Part shown: one piece after another, positions 46,127-54,321 of the stretch
Numbering within the stretch: the stretch's first letter is position 1
How the letters are laid out: each line of letters opens with the position of its first letter
Source of the DNA: Cyclobacterium jeungdonense
GTDB taxonomy: Bacteria; Bacteroidota; Bacteroidia; Cytophagales; Cyclobacteriaceae
Length of the DNA: 64,000 nt
Direction: 5' to 3'
Assembly: GCF_010994275.1 (NCBI RefSeq)
Contig: NZ_WMCD01000013.1
Location: 57,362 to 121,361 of the forward strand
Program-made: the position numbers and the translations under genes
The notes under the pieces: model-generated
Seen by the model: only the letters and a program-made list of their open reading frames with translations
Told to the model about the DNA's origin: nothing
The model's database searches: none

Positions 46127-46237
46127 TTATAATTGTTTCTTAATGGTCACATAGCCTGTCCCGTTCCTTAATCGGGAGAATCTCGCATGTTGGATAATCA
46201 TCCCTCCGTCTGTCGCTTGCGTCATGCTCGAATTCAT
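46127..46237 (-). repeat. Mini-ORF repeat, copy 3 (36 codons)
   Basis: Minus-strand copy encoding 36 residues that begin MNSSMTQATD and contain GMIIQHARF, then a longer tail ending KKQL. Its start codon overlaps the stop of the CzcA-type gene as ATGA, a classical coupling arrangement. The extra length comes from about 30 inserted bases (including TCCCG...CGGGA arms) that keep the frame open. The last bases (AATTATAA) match copy 4. Confidence 0.72.
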
Positions 46238-49200
46238 GGCAGGGTAAAATAGTGAATGTCAAGAACGGTTTGGTTGTATTTATTCAGCAGATCCAGATGA
46301 TCCATTTCAATTTCGGTGGCGTATTCCAGGCTCCGGATGTATTCCAGGTAGTCAATTTCTCCGTTATCAAAACTCTTTTGCGCGGTGCTGACGATTTCTT
46401 TCGCCAGAGGCAAGGCTTCCCGGGTGTAATAATCAAGCTCTTTGATATGCATTTCCAGGGCTGTTTTTTTCTGGTTTAATGCCGATTCCCAGCGGATGCT
46501 CAGGTCGTCTATCTTATTTTCGGATTGGTAAACGGACAAGCGGGCGGACTGCACCCGAGCCCGTGTGGGGCCAAACCATAGTGGTAGTTGAATACCGGCC
46601 TGGTAACCGAAAAAGCCACTTATGCCGTCGACTTTCTGAAACATGTATTGTACATAAAACCCGGGCAGTAGCTTGTTTTGCATCTGTTTCCTTTCCGCCG
46701 AAAATCGCTCCTTTTGATGCACCAGGTAATCGTAGGAGGGATGATTTTCCAGGCTGGGTAATTCGGAGAATTCCAATCCTAGCGCCGGCACCGTGACCTG
46801 TAAGGTATCCGAAGACTGCACCACTTCCTGAAGTTGTCGGTAGGCAATCTGGATCTGCTGGTCCAACTGAGAATAGTTCACGCGTATTTTTTCGGACCTG
46901 GCTTTTGCCATCACCATGGCCAGCCTGTTAGTCATTCCGGATGCATAGCGTTTTTCGGACGCCCGAAACAGATCTTGGTATAGGGAATCGAAGCCGGCGT
47001 ATTGTCGCTTCTTTTTTACCAGGTAATCCAGTTGATAGCAGGCTTTGTACACTTGTTTTTTCAGGGCAAGAGTCCTTAGATCGTAGGTGTCTTCTGCCAG
47101 CAAGCGTTCCTTCTCCAGCACTTTTTTTCGGGCCACATAAACTCCTGGAAAATCAATGTATTGCTGAAAACCAAATGCATCTACCCCGTCACCCTCCAGG
47201 TTGCGCTGGTTTTCTTCTGTGCCGACAAAAATTAAGGAAGAGGGCAGGTCCCAGGCCGTTTTGGTCAGAACCTTCCGGTTTTCTACAGCTAAGCGGACGG
47301 CAGCCAGGTCAAAATTGTTTTCCAATGCCCGGTTCCAGGCTTCTTTCGGTCCGATTGGACTATCTTGTGCTTGACCCAGAAAAGGAATTCCGGTCAGCAA
47401 AATCAGAAAGAAAGCTGCTTTATTAAAGCTGAAACTCGGTAATTTCTTTGTTTTCACTACAAAATACACCACCGGCAACACAATTAACGTTAGAAAAAAA
47501 GCTGTAATCAAGCCCCCGATTACCACCGTGGCAATGGGCCGCTGCACTTCAGCTCCTGCGGAAGTGGATAGGGCCATGGGAATAAACCCCAGAATATCGG
47601 TGGAAGCGGTTAATAGTACCGGTCGCAAGCGATTTTTACAGCCTTTCAGGATTCGTTTTCGGATATTGGTTTCCCCGCTAGTTTCCAGGTCATTGAGGTA
47701 ACTTATCAGGACGATACCATTCAGCACCGCAATACCAAAAAGGGCAATAAATCCAATTCCGGCAGAAATACTAAAGGGCATTCCCCTAATCCATAGCGCC
47801 ACAATTCCGCCTATGACCGCCAATGGAATGGACAAAAACACCATTATCGTCTCTGAAACTGAATGGAAGGTAAAGTAAAGCATAATGGCAATCAATAATA
47901 GAGCCAGGGGCACCACTTTGATCAGGCGGTCCCGAGCCTGGTTCAGGTTTTCAAACTGCCCTCCATAGGCAATGGAATAGCCCGTGGGCAAATCCAACTG
48001 AGCATCCAGCAACTCCCGCACATCGGTAACAATGGATTCCACGTCCCTTTCCGTGGCGTTCAGGCTTAATACAATTCTTCTTTTGGTATCGTCTCTGGAA
48101 ATCTGTGCCGGACCGGACTGGAAGCTGATGTCGGCCACCTGTTTCAATAATATTTTTTCGCCGTTTTCCAGAGGTAGGCTCAATTCGTTCACCACCTCGG
48201 TGCTGACCGTTTCCCGATCCAGACGCAGGGCAAGATCAAATCTGCGCTCGTTTTCAAAGATAGTACCTACTTTGCTGCCGGCGAAGGCCGTGCGAATTAC
48301 CTGATTCACATCTGCAATGCCCAGGCCATAGAGCGCAAGCTTATCCCGGTCGTAGCTGATGGATATCTGGGGCAGGCCTACCAATTGTTCTACTTTGATA
48401 TTGTCGATTCCTTCCACATCCCGGATAATGGTAGCTGCCTCCAATCCATAGCGATACAGGGTCTCCAGGTCTTCTCCAAAGATCTTGATGGCCAGGTCGG
48501 ATTGCACACCGGTAAGCAATTCATTAAATCGCATTTCTATGGGTTGGGTAAACTGGTAGGTGATGCCCGGTAAAACCGAGAGTTCCTCCGTCATTTGGTT
48601 TGCCAACGCAGTTTTTCCGGCGGCTCTGGACCAATTATACGGGTCTTTTAGTTTGATAATAATATCCGACATTTCCATGGACATGGGGTCGGTAGGGATT
48701 TCCGCCGCTCCGATTCTACTGACGACTTGTTCTACTTCATCAGGAAATTTTTCGAGCAAGATAGATTCGATCTTGGTGGTGATTTCGACAGTTTGGGCCA
48801 GGGAGGTGCCCGGTTTCAATACAGGCTGGATCACGTAATCGCCTTCATCCAGGGTAGGTAGAAACTCCCCCCCAAGACGGGAAAATATAAAAAGACTGAT
48901 GCCAAAACCAATCAACGCAGTAATCAAAACGAGTTTATAGTGATTCAGAGCTTTTATCAGCACCGGTTGGTACCAGCCATGGACAGTCCGGATGATTTTG
49001 GCAGAGAGTGTGCCTTTCTCATTTTTCGAAGGGCGGATAAACAGGGCCGCCATGACTGGCACGTAGGTCAGGCAGAGAATCATGGCTCCTGCTAGGATAA
49101 ACATAAAGGTCAAGGCCATGGGTTGAAACATTTTACCTTCTACCCCGGTAAAACTCAGAATGGGAATGAAAACAATCAAAATGATGATCTGACCAAAAAT

Positions 49201-50550
49201 GGCTGCGTTCATCATTCGGTTGGAACTTTCAATGACCAGCTTGTCCACTTCTTCTTTTTGGGCATTTCCTTTTAAACCGGGAAACTTTTTGCTCATTTGA
49301 TAAACCACATATTCCACGACCACTACCGCTCCATCTATCAAAATTCCAAAGTCGATGGCTCCCAGACTCAACAGGTTGGCATCTACCTGGAAAAAACTCA
49401 TCAGCGAAATGCCAAAAAGAAGGGAAAGCGGGATGACGGAAGCCACTAATAATCCGCTGCGAAAATTCCCCATCAGGATGACCAGAATGAAAATAACAAA
49501 TAAGGCACCCAGGACGAGGTTTTCCTGAATGGTAGAGGTGGTCTTATCGATGAGCATCGAACGGTCAAGAAATCCATTGATGTACACTCCTTCCGGGAGA
49601 ATTTTTTCGATTTCAGCGATTCGTTCCTTAACGCTTTTTATAACTGCATAGGAGTTTTCTCCTTTCAGCATCATGACCTGCCCCAGCACTTTTTCCCCCT
49701 CACCGTTTCCCGTGATGGCACCGAATCGGGTGGCATAGCCGAATCGAACTTCTGCCAAATCTCCGATTGTGAGGGGCACGCCGCCGCGGTTGGTCACTAC
49801 AATTTTCCGGATATCCTCCAGGGATTGGATCATGCCCTCACCGCGAATAAAGTAGTTGGTCTGGTTTTTTTCGAGATAGGCCCCGCCGGCGTTTTCATTA
49901 TTGTCCTCCAGGGCTTGCAAAACTTCGAGAAGGGAAACATCCATGCTTCGGAGTTTTTCAGGTTGCATGGCGACTTCGTATTGCTTCAGGTAGCCACCCC
50001 AGGTATTGATCTCCACCACGCCTTTGATACCGGTCAACTGCCTTTTTATCAACCAATCCTGGATCTCTCTCAATTCCATCACCGAATAGCGGTCTTCATA
50101 CCCAGGCCGGGTCTCTAAGGTGTACTGGTAGATTTCACCCAGACCTGTGGAAATGGGGGCCATTTCGGGGCTGCCAAAGTGAGCCGGGATGTCCTTGCTG
50201 GCCTGTGCCAGTTTTTCTCCTATCAATTGTCGCGGCAGGTAGGTGCCCATTCCTTCCTCAAAAACCACTGTGATTGTGGACAATCCGTATTTGGAGACCG
50301 ATCGGATTTCTTCCACCCCGGGCAAATTGGCCACCGAAAGTTCTATGGGGAAAGTGATAAATTGTTCTACCTCTTCCGTAGCCAGGTTTCGGGCAACAGT
50401 AATGATTTGTACCTGATTGCTGGTAATGTCCGGAACAGATCCAATGGATAGGCGCTGGAAGGAAAAAAGTCCCCAGATCACAAGGCCCAAAACAGCTAAA
50501 AGAACAATGAACTTATTTTTTACGCTGAAAGCGATTATCCGGTGAATCAT
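46234..50550 (-). CDS. Heavy-metal RND efflux pump (CzcA/CusA type) fused to a TolC-like domain
   Basis: A 1438-residue protein. Residues 1-1035 are an HME-type RND pump with 12 membrane helices. Helix 4 reads AIDFGILIDGAVVVVE, fitting the DFGx3DGAx3VE signature of divalent-cation (Co/Zn/Cd/Ni) pumps better than the Cu/Ag type. Residues about 1060-1438 are an outer-membrane factor (TolC) domain with long helices (GPKEAWNRALENNFDLAAVR; TNRLAMVMAKARSEKIRVNY). Between them lies a hydrophobic stretch, AAFFLILLTGIPFLGQAQD, that looks like a signal peptide with a cleavage site. Such pump-channel fusions occur in Bacteroidota. The adaptor gene is downstream, after two mini-ORF repeats. No metal-responsive regulator is nearby except the truncated AraC. 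Confidence 0.92.
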   Translation of the reverse strand: MIHRIIAFSVKNKFIVLLAVLGLVIWGLFSFQRLSIGSVPDITSNQVQIITVARNLATEEVEQFITFPIELSVANLPGVEEIRSVSKYGLSTITVVFEEGMGTYLPRQLIGEKLAQASKDIPAHFGSPEMAPISTGLGEIYQYTLETRPGYEDRYSVMELREIQDWLIKRQLTGIKGVVEINTWGGYLKQYEVAMQPEKLRSMDVSLLEVLQALEDNNENAGGAYLEKNQTNYFIRGEGMIQSLEDIRKIVVTNRGGVPLTIGDLAEVRFGYATRFGAITGNGEGEKVLGQVMMLKGENSYAVIKSVKERIAEIEKILPEGVYINGFLDRSMLIDKTTSTIQENLVLGALFVIFILVILMGNFRSGLLVASVIPLSLLFGISLMSFFQVDANLLSLGAIDFGILIDGAVVVVEYVVYQMSKKFPGLKGNAQKEEVDKLVIESSNRMMNAAIFGQIIILIVFIPILSFTGVEGKMFQPMALTFMFILAGAMILCLTYVPVMAALFIRPSKNEKGTLSAKIIRTVHGWYQPVLIKALNHYKLVLITALIGFGISLFIFSRLGGEFLPTLDEGDYVIQPVLKPGTSLAQTVEITTKIESILLEKFPDEVEQVVSRIGAAEIPTDPMSMEMSDIIIKLKDPYNWSRAAGKTALANQMTEELSVLPGITYQFTQPIEMRFNELLTGVQSDLAIKIFGEDLETLYRYGLEAATIIRDVEGIDNIKVEQLVGLPQISISYDRDKLALYGLGIADVNQVIRTAFAGSKVGTIFENERRFDLALRLDRETVSTEVVNELSLPLENGEKILLKQVADISFQSGPAQISRDDTKRRIVLSLNATERDVESIVTDVRELLDAQLDLPTGYSIAYGGQFENLNQARDRLIKVVPLALLLIAIMLYFTFHSVSETIMVFLSIPLAVIGGIVALWIRGMPFSISAGIGFIALFGIAVLNGIVLISYLNDLETSGETNIRKRILKGCKNRLRPVLLTASTDILGFIPMALSTSAGAEVQRPIATVVIGGLITAFFLTLIVLPVVYFVVKTKKLPSFSFNKAAFFLILLTGIPFLGQAQDSPIGPKEAWNRALENNFDLAAVRLAVENRKVLTKTAWDLPSSLIFVGTEENQRNLEGDGVDAFGFQQYIDFPGVYVARKKVLEKERLLAEDTYDLRTLALKKQVYKACYQLDYLVKKKRQYAGFDSLYQDLFRASEKRYASGMTNRLAMVMAKARSEKIRVNYSQLDQQIQIAYRQLQEVVQSSDTLQVTVPALGLEFSELPSLENHPSYDYLVHQKERFSAERKQMQNKLLPGFYVQYMFQKVDGISGFFGYQAGIQLPLWFGPTRARVQSARLSVYQSENKIDDLSIRWESALNQKKTALEMHIKELDYYTREALPLAKEIVSTAQKSFDNGEIDYLEYIRSLEYATEIEMDHLDLLNKYNQTVLDIHYFTLP

Positions 50551-50619
50551 TTACAGTGTTGTTTGACGCAAGTTAAAAATAGTTTGCTAAATCTATAGTA
50601 CTTGCTGGCATGATAGATG

Positions 50620-52332
50620 TTATTGTTGATAGACGATTGCCCCATCCATTACCGTCATGATCACTTGTGTCTGAAGCAATTCAGCCTCCGGGATTTCCAT
50701 GATATTCCGGTCAAAGACCGTGAAATCTGCCACTTTCCCTATTTCCAGGCTCCCTTTCATACTTTCTTCAAAGGAACCATAAGCTGCATCCATGGTGTAA
50801 CTTCTCAATGCCTGTTCTCTTGTCATCTTTTGATCCGCTTCGTAGCCTCCTTCCGGGCTTCCGTCCAGGGTTTTGCGGGTGACGCTGGCATAAAAATTAG
50901 CCAGGGGATTAATCGGCTCTACGGGTACATCGGTACCGTTGATGATGGGAACTCCGGATTGTAGGAGGGCTTGCCACATGTAAGCGCCTTCCTTGATCCG
51001 TTGTTCTCCGAGTCGTTCAATGGCCCAGGGCCTGTCTGAAGAGAGGTGAATGGCCTGCATAGCCGGAAGTACGCCCAATGCTGCAAAGCGGGGAATATCC
51101 TCCGGATGCAGGTGCTGGGCATGTTCGATGCGAAAGCGATGGTCCTCGCTTTTATCTGGATATTCCTCCAATGCAGCTTGGTACCGATCCAGTACCTCAT
51201 TATTGGCCCGATCCCCAATGGCATGGGTGCAAAGTTGAAAGCCGTTTTGCAGGGCCATTTTTGATATTTCGTAGACATATTCCATCGGCATGGTTTCGTG
51301 GCCGAAATGGCCCGGCCGGTCGCTGTATTCCTCCAGTAACCAGGCCCCTCGGGAACCCAAAGCTCCGTCACAACTCAACTTAATCGAGCGAAAGGTGAGC
51401 AGGCTGTCTATCACCGGACCTCTTTCCAGCCATTCTTCCAGAAATTCCCGGTTTCCTCCTGCGATCATGGCGTACATGCGGAGCTCCATTTTTCCTTCTC
51501 GTTTCATTTGCTGGTACAAGTCTACCGTTTTGGAACCGACCCCTGCATCGTGAAATCCCGTGATGCCATTGCGATGGCAGGCAGCCATCGCTAGCTCGAA
51601 TGCCTGCCTGTCTTTTTCCGGGCTATTGGCAGGAATATGCCGGGTGATCAATCCCATGGCTGTTTCATTGAAAACCCCTGTCGGGTTTCCGTTTTCATCC
51701 CGGATTATTTCCCCTCCTTCCTGGTGTTCAGGATCCGAGAGTTGTTCTTTTCCCAGGGGATTTAAGCCGGCGATCTCCATGGCCCGCGCATTGGCAAAAC
51801 CGGCATGGCCGCTGGCATGGTATAAAAACACCGGATGATTGGGTGAGATTTCACTGAGGGCATGGTGAAGGGGAAAGCCGGCTATTTCCTTGCCCGGAGA
51901 TTCGGTCCATTTACTCTGGTGCCAACCGCGGCCGGTAATCCACTCTCCGGCGGGAGTCTTTTCCACAGCCGCTTTGACTCGGTCGACGATTTCCTGAAAA
52001 CTTTTAGTATCGGATAAATCCAGGTTCAATTCGTTATATCCCAGGCCCATAAAATGCCCGTGGCCCTCAATCCAACCCGGTGTGAGTGTTTTTCCTTGCA
52101 AATTGATCACTTCTGTATCGGGTCCGATAAATGCCTGAACCCCATCCTGGTCGCCTACATAAACGATTTTATTTCCGTCTATGGCAATGGCCTCGGCGGT
52201 CGGCTGGTTGTCGTTTACCGTATAGAGGACGCCGCCGGTAAATACCCTGGTTGCTTTTTCCCTGTATTCAGAACAAGCGCTCAACAAAAGAATTGCTGAC
52301 AGTGCTAGTAATGCGTGAAGTCTGGTTTTCAT
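50620..52332 (-). CDS. Amidohydrolase family 3 lipoprotein (YtcJ-like)
   Basis: A 570-residue metal-dependent hydrolase of the amidohydrolase_3 group. The signal peptide ends LLLLSAC (Cys20), so it is lipid anchored. Metal-site and fold marks are GWIEGHGHFMGLG (His-x-His), the strand FLYHASGHAGFANARAM, GITGFHDAGVG, CTHAIGDRANNEVLDRY (His), RIEHAQHL (His) and INGTDVPVEPINPL with the catalytic Asp. Length is usual. Substrates of this group are mostly unknown; cyclic amides and N-acyl compounds are typical. A small monooxygenase-like gene lies 43 bases upstream on the same strand and is probably co-transcribed. Confidence 0.9.
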   Translation of the reverse strand: MKTRLHALLALSAILLLSACSEYREKATRVFTGGVLYTVNDNQPTAEAIAIDGNKIVYVGDQDGVQAFIGPDTEVINLQGKTLTPGWIEGHGHFMGLGYNELNLDLSDTKSFQEIVDRVKAAVEKTPAGEWITGRGWHQSKWTESPGKEIAGFPLHHALSEISPNHPVFLYHASGHAGFANARAMEIAGLNPLGKEQLSDPEHQEGGEIIRDENGNPTGVFNETAMGLITRHIPANSPEKDRQAFELAMAACHRNGITGFHDAGVGSKTVDLYQQMKREGKMELRMYAMIAGGNREFLEEWLERGPVIDSLLTFRSIKLSCDGALGSRGAWLLEEYSDRPGHFGHETMPMEYVYEISKMALQNGFQLCTHAIGDRANNEVLDRYQAALEEYPDKSEDHRFRIEHAQHLHPEDIPRFAALGVLPAMQAIHLSSDRPWAIERLGEQRIKEGAYMWQALLQSGVPIINGTDVPVEPINPLANFYASVTRKTLDGSPEGGYEADQKMTREQALRSYTMDAAYGSFEESMKGSLEIGKVADFTVFDRNIMEIPEAELLQTQVIMTVMDGAIVYQQ

Positions 52333-52374
52333 AAGTGAATCAATAATAATGGTAAATCGTGGATAAAGTGAGAA

Positions 52375-52689
52375 TTAAAAGCCGTACTCCTTTTCTACTT
52401 TGCAGATCCTGATTTTATAGGTTTGGTACCATTTTTCCCTGCCAAGGTCTTGGGCCAGGAGATGGCGGGTTTCATTTTTCCAAGCAGCGATGGCCTCCAG
52501 GCTCACCCAGTAACTTACCGTTATGCCCAGCGAATCTCTGGCAGATTCATGACCCAGGTATCCGGATTGCTCTGTTACCAATGCGTCCATTTCCCTGGCC
52601 ATATCTGAATAATCTTCCCCGGCTTCCGGACTTTTGATACTGGTAAATATCACGGCATAGTAGGGAGTTGGGGGAGTATTACTGATCAT
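52375..52689 (-). CDS. Antibiotic biosynthesis monooxygenase (ABM)-like protein
   Basis: A 104-residue ferredoxin-like alpha/beta protein of the ABM dimeric barrel group. Visible pattern: YYAVIFTSIKSPEAGEDYSD, then EMDALVTEQSGYLGHESARD, VSYWVSLEAIAAWKNETRHL and a short C-terminal strand. In this subgroup the W-x-S-x-E-A-I-x-x-W-K pattern is common and the role is often oxygenation or simple detoxification, with no metal or flavin. It precedes the amidohydrolase gene on the same strand. A second ABM-type gene is at 61583. The stretch 52690-53085 beyond it has no gene; it contains two TTTTCGTCCGA/TTTTGTCCGA boxes of unclear meaning. Confidence 0.82.
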   Translation of the reverse strand: MISNTPPTPYYAVIFTSIKSPEAGEDYSDMAREMDALVTEQSGYLGHESARDSLGITVSYWVSLEAIAAWKNETRHLLAQDLGREKWYQTYKIRICKVEKEYGF

Positions 52690-53085
52690 TGAGGGTTTTA
52701 GTTATAATATAAAAGGAAATTTATTTAGGTTAAAGGTAAAAAGAATTAGGAAACTCGACAGAGGCAAGGTTTCATAATTTCCAAAGAGCCGGAAGTGTTA
52801 CAATACGGGTGGTGAATCCGTTTTGCCGGGACTCCTTTACAACTGGCGACTCAAAGTTAGCCAGCATCCGTTCATTTCAATACTGGAAGTTCGTGGTACT
52901 GCTTCGTTATTTTCGTCCGAAAGTAAATTATTTTGTCCGATTTTGAACAGTATGGGTAGTTGTCCTGTCAAATTGTAGGGGAGGTAAGGCCAATAATTGG
53001 CGAAATGAAGTGTTTTTGAAAATTGGCATTAGATTGGATAATTTATTTTCCAACAGAAAACAAATTGATATAACATTATCACTAA

Positions 53086-54072
53086 ATGAAAGCAGTAGAA
53101 GGTAAACAGGGAAATAAAATTTGGAATTTTAGTTTCCCTTCCAAGAAAAAATTAAATGTTAGCGGATTGTTGGTACTCAGCATTCTTTGTTTCTCTTCAT
53201 GTTTGGATCCAAATTTGGAAACGGTGGCTGATATCGAAGAAAGTTTTGCTGACATCACGTCCATTGAAGTAGATGCGGGGTTTCTGCCGGCGCAGTATGT
53301 AGGAGATCCTGACTTGGAGGAAGTATCCCTGGACGCCTTGCTTAGATCCAATGTGGATGGGGGGAAAACAATTTCCTATCGGGTGGTAGGCGAAAAACTC
53401 ATGGTAAGCCTTGATAATAATGGCGTGAGAATGGGCCGGTCAGAAGGATATATTAGGCTAGCGGGTCCCAGCAACATGTCGTTACAGATGCATGCTGGAT
53501 CCGGTACGATCCATGCCGAAAATGTAATTGGAGATAGAATAGATTTGGAAGTGAATTCCGGCCGGGTTAGCGCCAAAAATCTTGATGCTTTGGAAGTATA
53601 CCTTACAGCAAGCTCAGGTGAAGTATTGGGTGAAATCATCAAGGGAAATACGGTTGCATCCGTTTCGTCAGGGAAATTGAAGCTGCACCAACTTGACGGG
53701 AATTTGGATGCAGAAACATCCAGCGGAAATATGGAATTTAGAGCTATTAACGGTTTATTGAATGTCAAGTTGAGTTCCGGAAAAATTACTATGGATCAGG
53801 TGCAGGCTTTAGGAAAAGTAACCCTTAGTTCCGGGCAAGTCTCAGGTAGCGACGTTGGGTTAAGCGAATATACCTCTTTTAAAGCTTCTTCAGGAACTAT
53901 TTCCATCCAGACCAACAGTAACCTAGCTGCTTTCAATTATGAAATCCATACTGGAAGCGGAAGGGCAAAAGTTGGAGAGAGTGAGTCATCCGGAACCCTG
54001 GTAATCATGAATGGGTCCCCTCATACGATTAAAGGAGAGGTAAGTTCAGGTAGAATTACCATCGTCAATTGA
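53086..54072 (+). CDS. DUF4097/DUF2807-like beta-helix lipoprotein
   Basis: A 328-residue surface or periplasmic lipoprotein. A long basic N-terminus leads to a hydrophobic core and lipobox LCFSSC (Cys39). The mature protein is a regular array of short strands with recurring Ser-Ser-Gly turns (LEVNSGRVSA, LTASSGEVLG, ASVSSGKLKL, AETSSGNMEF, VKLSSGKITM), as in DUF4097/DUF2807 putative auto-transporter adhesin-like proteins. This predicts a right-handed beta-helix. No enzymatic residues are visible. It is monocistronic with a clear terminator. Function is unknown; adhesion or envelope-stress roles are proposed for relatives. Confidence 0.82.
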   Translation: MKAVEGKQGNKIWNFSFPSKKKLNVSGLLVLSILCFSSCLDPNLETVADIEESFADITSIEVDAGFLPAQYVGDPDLEEVSLDALLRSNVDGGKTISYRVVGEKLMVSLDNNGVRMGRSEGYIRLAGPSNMSLQMHAGSGTIHAENVIGDRIDLEVNSGRVSAKNLDALEVYLTASSGEVLGEIIKGNTVASVSSGKLKLHQLDGNLDAETSSGNMEFRAINGLLNVKLSSGKITMDQVQALGKVTLSSGQVSGSDVGLSEYTSFKASSGTISIQTNSNLAAFNYEIHTGSGRAKVGESESSGTLVIMNGSPHTIKGEVSSGRITIVN

Positions 54073-54151
54073 TCCCTTTTATTCTAAAATAGTTACCGGA
54101 CGGATGAATCCGAAAGGATTGATTTGTCCAACTAATTTACCCCAGGATTCT

Positions 54152-54200
54152 AATGCCAACAATCAAACCAAAAGCAGTTTTGTTGTTGGCATTTTTTTTT
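54152..54200 (+). terminator. Rho-independent terminator after the adhesin-like gene
   Basis: AATGCCAACAA (54152-54162) pairs with TTGTTGGCATT (54183-54193), followed by nine T (54192-54200). It lies 80 bases after the stop codon at 54072. Confidence 0.88.
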
Positions 54201-54321
54201 ATTGCCCGAAACTGGATTTTTGCCTATTATTGAACGCAATTACAAGAGGTCTGGAATCAGTCACTGTGTAGTAATGATTGCAATTTTCTGGCCTTTGACT
54301 AGAGACGTTTAACCACTAACC

